This document shows, one piece after another, positions 57,961-64,000 of a DNA stretch of 64,000 nt. The notes beneath the pieces are model-generated. The model had not been told where the DNA came from. It did no database searches and worked only from the letters and a program-made list of their open reading frames with translations. The position numbers and the translations under genes are program-made. Source of the DNA: Sorghum bicolor. Lineage: Eukaryota > Streptophyta > Magnoliopsida > Poales > Poaceae. Numbering within the stretch: position 1 is the stretch's first letter; each line of letters opens with the position of its first letter. Location of the stretch: contig NC_012871.2 in the NCBI RefSeq assembly GCF_000003195.3, positions 60,441,802 to 60,505,801 on the forward strand, read 5' to 3'.

Positions 57961-58529
57961 CTAACACTTGCTAACTAGAATTGTTTAGGTGAGATCTAGC
58001 TAGCCCCGACACCTTAGTTGCTTAATTGGGATCTTTTACAAGGTGCTTGTGAACTTAGATAGAGGGGTACAGTCTTGGCTAGACTGATAGTTTTAATTTC
58101 ATATTTATTTCAGTTAACCAGCTCAATTAATTTTAAAAAGGACTATTCACCCCCTCTAGTCGGTCATCTCGACCCTACAACCACGCTGGCCCTGCCCACA
58201 CTGCCTGGGTGAGCTCGCGACACCTCGACGGCTAGGTGAGCAACCCCATGTGACTGCACGACTTATAATGGATGAGCGAACATGACGGCCTGCAATTGGG
58301 GCATGAGGCAAGGGTGGCGTGGTCTAGTGATGCAGCGGCACTACAACAAAACTATGAGCGACGCGGCTAGAGGAAGAAGATGTCCATGAGAAGATGACAG
58401 GCAAGGTCAACTAGAAACTATGTATGACGGTGCAAATACTCCATCCATCTTATTCTCCTTCATCCCTCTTATCAAACCGTAAACAGGTATCATCCCTAGC
58501 ACTCAATCAAACACATAGTAGGGACCGTC

Positions 58530-59600
58530 TAGGCCCAGCCCTGAGGGGGGCGGGAGGGACGGTCGTCCCAGGTCCAATAAACTGATGGGCCCCTAGGTAG
58601 TATACACTAGTAGGAAATAGGAGTATATGATACGTGTATGCCAGGTTCAGTCCAACTCCCTGTTTCTGTGATCGCGGCATCACGCACGCAACCTTCTGGC
58701 TTCCGCTTGAGCGCTTCCTTTCCTGGTTTGTGGCGTGGGCGCGTGAGGACCTGGCGAGTGGTGGCTTTCAGTGATCGTCGATTGGTGTTCTAGCCTTCTA
58801 GGGTTCCACTTCCAATAGAGCAGAGCAGGCAGGCATCAGGCGGCTGCAAGGGCCCTCTCACCTTGACCTAGTGATCCCTATTCCCTAATCCCTCATCCTA
58901 GTTCGATGGTTCGCTTTTCAGCAGTTCCGCATCAGAGCAGGTAGGAATCTGAAATTTACTGGTTGTTTTTTCATATGATCCCCTACTTTATGAAATTATA
59001 GTTACTAATTATTTCTCTAAATTTTAACAGCACTATGTCATAAAAAGTATGCTTCTGGTAATGACAAGATAAAGAAGAAAAGCGAATAGATGATTTGATA
59101 GTATCACAAAGAGGAGCTCTTCATAATTAAGATTTTGTTAGGGAAGATGATTGTTATCCTAGTACTTTCATTGCTTATCACATCTTGTTTACTATGCTAG
59201 TGATTGTGTTATTAGCTAAAATAAGCTTCTCAAAATATTTTTTAAGAACTATTTGAGATCTAAAATGTCATAAGAAAGGCTGAATGGATTGGCAACATTA
59301 TGCATTGAGAAGCAATTGTTGGATGGGATTAATATTGAAACCATCATCGATGACTTTGCATCAAAAAATGTTAGAATTTTTTCAGGTAATTTAATATATA
59401 TACAAATTATTTCATATAAATATTATTTTTGTATTTAGTTAACTGTTTATTAGTAACTTTATGTACATGTGTGTGTGTGTGTATACTATCAATAGGTTGT
59501 AAAGGTATTATCATATTTATATAAAAAGGCCTAAAATTTTAGGTTCGTTCAAGGTCAAAAATACTCAGGACCAGAGGACCGTCCTATCCCAATAGAATGG
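58530..59600 (+). mobile_element. Internally deleted hAT relic (ZMYM1-like transposase pieces)
   Basis: Two exon-like pieces are seen on +. Around 59040-59130, DDLIVSQRGALHN and nearby basic residues recall the N-terminus of plant hAT proteins of the zinc-finger MYM type 1-like group. At 59265-59385 the frame reads ERLNGLATLCIEKQLLDG then DDFASKNVR, the C-terminal end of the same proteins, with a TAA at the third codon where Gln is usual. The dimerisation and catalytic core is missing. GC-rich ends near 58533 (GCCCAGCCCTGAGG) and AT-rich sequence near 59590 may mark the element borders. Confidence 0.6.
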
Positions 59601-60382
59601 ATTAGATCCGTCCCATCCTACCAAAGTCCTAATTAAACTAAACACACTGTTGTTCATTATCCCCTAGCTACCAGCTTGTCAGTTTGTTCGATTATTGCCA
59701 AAGTTTAAAGATTTGGTTTGACCCAAGTTTGCTGCGCACTCGCAGGGCTTATCGCTAGCAAGCTTTCTTTCCAATTTCCAGCCAGGCTAAGTGATATCTC
59801 TGAACCGTGAATTTGGTGGTTTGCTTTTTCGAAATGTCTCAGCTGTATCCAACGGTTTCAACTTCAATATCCAGCATAGCAGAACATTTTCAATCGCTGA
59901 TTAATCTAATTACGTTTTGCAAATTTGCCCCTTTTGCTTTCTAATATAAAACGATTGTACTTAAAGAAAAGTCATGCATGATATCACCGATTAAAAATGA
60001 TTGGTAATATGTGCTCTACTTGTGTGGGTAATAAGATATCACACACAACCAAGCTAGGTGAACACACGACCTAATAGAATAGAATAGATGCAACCAAATA
60101 CGAGTCTATTGTATAACCTTGTGCAGTCATTATCTTAAAAACAAAAAAAAAACAAAAACTTTTGTGCTTGTCCAGTCCCTGCACAACCCGCATGTGCAAC
60201 CAAACATTGACGCGATGCAAATGGGGCTATGCAAGCCAAACGATCACTACCATATTGTATAATTTTATTTTGCCCTAAATAAGTTTATTTACATAATTGG
60301 GATGTTTCAAGTAACCAATAACAGTTTTTCATACTTGGAGGATTCGTCTTTCATCAGATGTCGCCGCCTAGGCGGCGTAATT
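59601..60382. other. Intergenic DNA between the hAT relic and the RBR exon
   Basis: No coding sequence is supported. The right part may hold the 3' UTR of the RBR copy 3 exon. Confidence 0.4.
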
Positions 60383-60524
60383 TTATTCGTGCTGAATAAG
60401 AAATTGGAAATTTTCTAGAACAGCATCGACAGGATCCTGTTTGCACCGGCACAGCTTGGCGCCTTGTTCCATCCCCCTTTGTTGTTTCGGGAGACCGCAG
60501 CCGTAGCAGAAGACGAAGTCGCAC
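60383..60524 (-). pseudogene. Last exon of an RBR E3 ligase, copy 3 (rest not seen)
   Basis: On the minus strand, after a splice-acceptor-like ATCTAAAG, the frame reads CDFVFCYGCG and continues to a TAA at 60383-60385, 46 residues after the split codon. CDFVFCYGCG is the second half of RING2, equivalent to CGTSFCYVCG in copy 1 and CGSVFCYKCG in copy 2, and the entry phase (one base completing a codon) is the same. A CRC motif further on is shared with copies 1 and 2. No first exon is found up to base 64000, where a Helitron lies in the way. Either exon 1 is beyond the window, or this is an orphan exon of a broken gene. Confidence 0.75.
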
Positions 60525-60902
60525 CTTTAGATAAACATTAGTGCAAGGTTATACTACTAATTTTTAAGACCCATACATTGAAATCAAGATCAAAATATCT
60601 AAATGTGTAGTAGAAATTATAATTAACAACATATATGAATAGAAATAACTAGCTTTCAAATCAAAATTCAGGATTTTAGATAAGAGATTATTCTGAAACA
60701 CTTAATTAATAACCAACCTAATAAGAGAAACTAAACTTAATAAAAAATAAGAACAAATAGGTATCGAATTGGAGATAATGAAGGTGATTCACAGCTTGGA
60801 TGGTGGGAGTGTACAGTAACACATCACATTTCGTGCACCACGTCGTCAGTTTGTGATGAGTGATGATGCTAGTATCATTGAAGAAACCAAAAATCTTATA
60901 TC

Positions 60903-61044
60903 TTGGGTGTTTGATTGCGGGTGTTAAAGTTTAATGGCCACTGTAGTATTTTCTTCTTATTTGACAATTAATGTCCAATCATAGATTAATTAGGCTTAAA
61001 AGATTCATCTCACAAATTATTTTCTAACTGTATTTTTAGTTTTA
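60903..61044. mobile_element. Tourist-like MITE cut by the Helitron insertion
   Basis: From GGGTGTTTGATTGCGGGTG the sequence follows the Tourist-like family (CACTGTAGTATTTTC, CCAATCATAGATTAATTAGG, AAAGATTCATCTC, CTGTATTTTTAGTTTT) and stops exactly at the Helitron terminus. The missing part would be on the far side of the Helitron, past the window. Confidence 0.7.
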
Positions 61045-64000
61045 CTAGTTGAGTGCCCGTGCGTTGCTACGGGTAACACATCGCACAACAAATTATACGT
61101 AAAGTCGCTACGGGTAACACATCGCACAATAAATTATACGTAAATTTCCATATCATCACAATTAATATAATAATAATTAATATTAAAACACACATCTCAA
61201 TCTACTTATATTTAAAATAAAGAAACAAGTACGACACTATTAACTTCACACTGATAGAGAAAAAATAAGAAACAATTCATTGTTTTTTGCTTGTGAGACT
61301 AATATAGCGTTCAAGGTGATCTCGAACACCTTTCGGTATGTTGGCTATATTTTTGTTCCCGGTATATGTGAGTAGGTGTAGCAATATATGCTTCCTCACT
61401 TCATAATTATCCTGTCAAATTTTTATACACATATATAGCTATAGTTAAACAAATATATAAGGTGAAAAAAGAATAATTATTTACAAAGGTTAATACTCAC
61501 ATTATTGCAAATGGATGTTTCTATCCTTTTACCATTCCACGCATGCATGGCAAGTAGAACATTATAACCAGATAAGTCCCTGAGGAAGCATTAAATTATT
61601 ACTATTATATAAATAGTAGAATATAAAAACGAATAGTTTCTATTGTAAAAGTAGTTACCCATCTAACTCAAATTGGTTGACTTCTGCAACTCTATGGTCA
61701 AAGAGGATTAAATCATCTCGCCACCAAGGGCATGAAACCTTCATGACTTCATTTAGGACAGTGGAAACCCTTTGAATTTTGTTTGTATATTTTTTTAGTG
61801 GTTGAATCTTGTAAAGATCAGGTTTAGGAGTTTGGTCTACTATGTAGAGAGCTCTTCTAGACATGTCTAGAATAAAAAGATTATAAATACTGCATGCTGT
61901 AACCGTTTGAAGTGGTATAAGAATCTGTAATTGAAAAGGAGATCTCACTAATATGGTATTTGAGAATAACATGGTATTTACACAAAAGATGTAAGGAACA
62001 TAAGAAGAGAAGCAACGTTACCCATGTGCACTCTTTAACATTGTATTTTCTCCAAGGCCATTCAAGAGCAAATTTTGCCAGTTGGTTATAATCAACTTTT
62101 GTTCGATACTCATCACCTTTACTTAGTTGACACGCAAGCTATATAGTAATATAATGAATGAAAGTCTAGAAATATAAAACAAAAGAAATAGTGATTCTAT
62201 ATCATGCCATTATATAAAGTAAAACTTACCGAAAACTTTAAATCCATGTAATGCTTTGACACATTCTTGTTTGTTCCCTTCAACTTTTCAAGTTCTTCAA
62301 AAGCAAACTTCCGTGCTACCAGGTTAAAACAATCATCATGAATTCCCTCGTTCTTGTTTAACATGCTTTGAATTTTCTTGAGACTCAACACAATCGGATA
62401 GGGCTTTCACTTACAACCCATTCTTGCCTGTAAAATATGAATATTTGTATACATGTAACAATACGTGGTATATGATTTGACATTTATCACAAAAATAAAC
62501 TTACTCTAAAGCAATATCTTGGTTAATTGTCATGATATAATTGCAAACACGGTCTCTTAATTCTTGTTCGCCCATTGGCAAGTCATGAAATGTAAGAGCA
62601 TGTGCGTTAGCATTTTGCAACATGTCAGCTAACTTCTTTGCAAAGGACCTACAAAAAAATTATTCATATGATTAAATGAAAATACCAACTATTATTAATA
62701 TATATATATATAATAGAGGTTACTTACTCTAAAGTAGCTGCATCACTAATGGAGTTGATATAATTTGAAACCCTGGATAATATTAAATCTTCTTCATAGG
62801 CATATGACTTCTCACCCCTGCTTTTTTTTAGTGGTCTATCTAAAATTTCAATTTCATCTATACTCTCTTCTTCCTTATCATCAGTTTCAGAAGCCAACCA
62901 CCATTTCCGGGCATTTTGTTGGCAGTTCAACAAAATGGCAAGTAGTTTGAATCGAAAGTTTTTCATATCACCCTATGTAACATCAAGTATGCATATTATT
63001 TTTTGATGACACGTTAGTATAAAAAATATAATAAGTCAACAAATAAAACATTATTATTTCTATATACCTGAGTTACACTGTCTGATAGACCTTTTCCTTT
63101 TCCTCTCCAATATTCCATGTAGTTAAGCATGAATAAGCCACATGATGACCTACCAATTTTGAAACATGAAAATGTAACGCTAAAAGTTATATCTATAGTT
63201 TATTAGTTGAATTTTAAATATTGGTATTTGTATATGATACATATGATGGAGTATTATACCCATCTGTTTGCATGGCACTTGTGAATTCCTCATTGAATTT
63301 CCAATCTTGAACTTGAAGGTTCTTCCATTTTGTTTGTATATCTTTATGTTTTGCTACAATATCTATGTGTCTCTGTAGGCCAATTATCTAATATAACACA
63401 TAGTCAGTAATAAAAAAATATTAACCAGGCAAAACTTTTAAATGAAATTAATATTTTACTAACCGTATAGACAAGTTCCCAACGATTCTCCTGTGTTTTA
63501 CCTAATGAATCGAGCACATGTATCTCTTCGTTTATACCATCTACCACTGCTAGGTACCAGTGAAAGTCTTTGATGTTGATCGGAAGAAATACCTAAATCA
63601 AAAGTTAAAAATATTATAATAGAATACACCTAAATGAGAACGACATTTATGGGCTTGAGATGCACAATTTTACCATGTCATATTCCAAATAGTTGCACAC
63701 CCTTTTTGCTATGTGATCTACCTTAGGATCGAGGTACTCCTCATTTATCTTGCCATCACGCTGTAGAATACTTGTATTGAACGTATTCTCTAGGAATACC
63801 GTTCCACCAGCTCTGTTTTGGAGATGTTTTTCAGACCTCATAAGCTGGATGTAGGCACTTAAGACCTATACATATATATAATGCAAGCAGTAAATTAGAA
63901 TGAGCAAACTATTTTGAAACATTAAACCATGCATGCATATACTTACATCTCCCTCCAAAAATCTATTATCATGTAGGAGACATTCCAAAATATGTCGTTC
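61045..64000 (-). mobile_element. Second Helitron, 3' end and interior (continues past the window)
   Basis: On the minus strand the 3' terminus reads hairpin (CCCGT...ACGGG; 61056-61073), ACTCAA, CTAG (61048-61045) then T. The last 28 bases equal those of the Helitron at 24686-35626, so both belong to one family. Just inside, a 41-bp unit (GCTACGGGTAACACATCGCA...) is tandemly repeated at 61066 and 61107. The only gene visible inside is the Ulp1-type protease gene, on the same strand. The 5' end is not in the window, so the size and any Rep/helicase are unknown. Confidence 0.78.
61277..64000 (-). CDS. Ulp1/C48-type cysteine protease gene with two tandem protease modules, partial at 5' end
   Basis: Twelve exons read from right to left: >64000-63947, 63865-63674, 63592-63464, 63387-63260, 63149-63068, 62972-62728, 62648-62505, 62427-62230, 62138-62022, 61924-61659, 61579-61501, 61411-61277 (stop TGA). 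All junctions are GT-AG and phases agree. Module 1 has the catalytic set of deSUMOylating Ulp1 enzymes: VFLPINIKDFHWYL (His), HVLDSLG (Asp), DGSSCGLFML (Cys). A linker with RPLKKSRGEK, a possible nuclear signal, follows. Module 2 repeats the fold (ILIPLQ, LYIVDQTP, DGDLSGYNVLL) with introns at matching places, but His and Cys are gone. One base seems missing in exon 62427-62230 (near 62404), shifting frame. Its placement in a Helitron suggests capture or an element-borne role; activity is unproven. Confidence 0.85.

Larger units (their letters stand above)
54914..58176. mobile_element. 3.3-kb inverted-repeat element with CCGGACGC tract
   Basis: The left end (54914-55070: GGGTCGAGATGGCGGACTAG, GGTGAATAGTC, ACACCCCTCTATCTAAGTT) is inversely repeated at 58005-58176 over about 165 bp, with differences. 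The inside is low in coding capacity: AACTACACAAGC-like short repeats (55130-55420), a CCGGACGC-rich tract (56080-56480), and a nested gypsy fragment (57360-57960). No transposase is visible. The superfamily is unknown to me; long TIRs suggest MULE-like or a large foldback unit. Confidence 0.6.

Noticed and set aside
61045..64000. KI-MULE as the carrier of the Ulp1-type gene
   Set aside because: No long TIR is seen near the 3' end, while a hairpin plus CTAG|T Helitron end identical to a second Helitron is present. It remains possible beyond the window.

Overview
This is a nuclear segment from a grass, most probably a panicoid such as Sorghum. The base for that is the load of short Tourist-like elements with GGCCTTGTTTAG-type ends, Stowaway elements with CTCCCTCCGTCC ends and TA target duplications, plant Helitrons, and spliced plant genes with GC-rich first exons. 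The species is inferred from repeat style, not from a search.

Host genes are few. An intact two-exon group VII ethylene-response factor (oxygen-sensing N-degron, AP2 domain) lies on + at 6829-9428. Two intact RING-IBR-RING (RBR) E3 ubiquitin ligases lie on - at 20112-21243 and 48927-51544. A third RBR locus is seen only as its last exon, on - at 60383-60524. All three RBR loci have the same strand and the same intron (phase 2, inside RING2), so they look like one old local family pushed apart by transposons.

Most of the rest is transposon DNA. A full-length 10.9-kb Helitron (24686-35626, +) carries a decayed Rep/helicase gene. A second Helitron (3' end at 61045, -) runs out of the window on the right. 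Inside it, 230 bp from its 3' end, is a 12-exon Ulp1/C48-type cysteine protease gene (partial, -). This gene holds two tandem protease modules with matching introns: the first keeps His, Asp and Cys, the second has lost His and Cys. This is the most unusual item in the window.

Other elements, left to right: a TIR element with a CTGCTCC-rich core (1-925); two GC-rich inverted-repeat elements stacked just upstream of the ERF promoter (5155-6498); a 758-bp element with TTA duplications and a GC-rich core (18534-19291); a foldback element (37003-37417); LTR-like DNA (38870-39330); a Mutator-like element with 140-bp TIRs and a non-transposon core (39535-40648); a 5'-truncated LINE (45385-48518); an old tandem duplication (52740-54320); a 3.3-kb inverted-repeat element with a CCGGACGC-rich tract and a nested Ty3/gypsy fragment (54914-58176); and an internally deleted hAT relic (58530-59600). 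No tRNA, rRNA or CRISPR array was recognised. All gene models are read by eye from splice signals and frame continuity; none is backed by transcript data.
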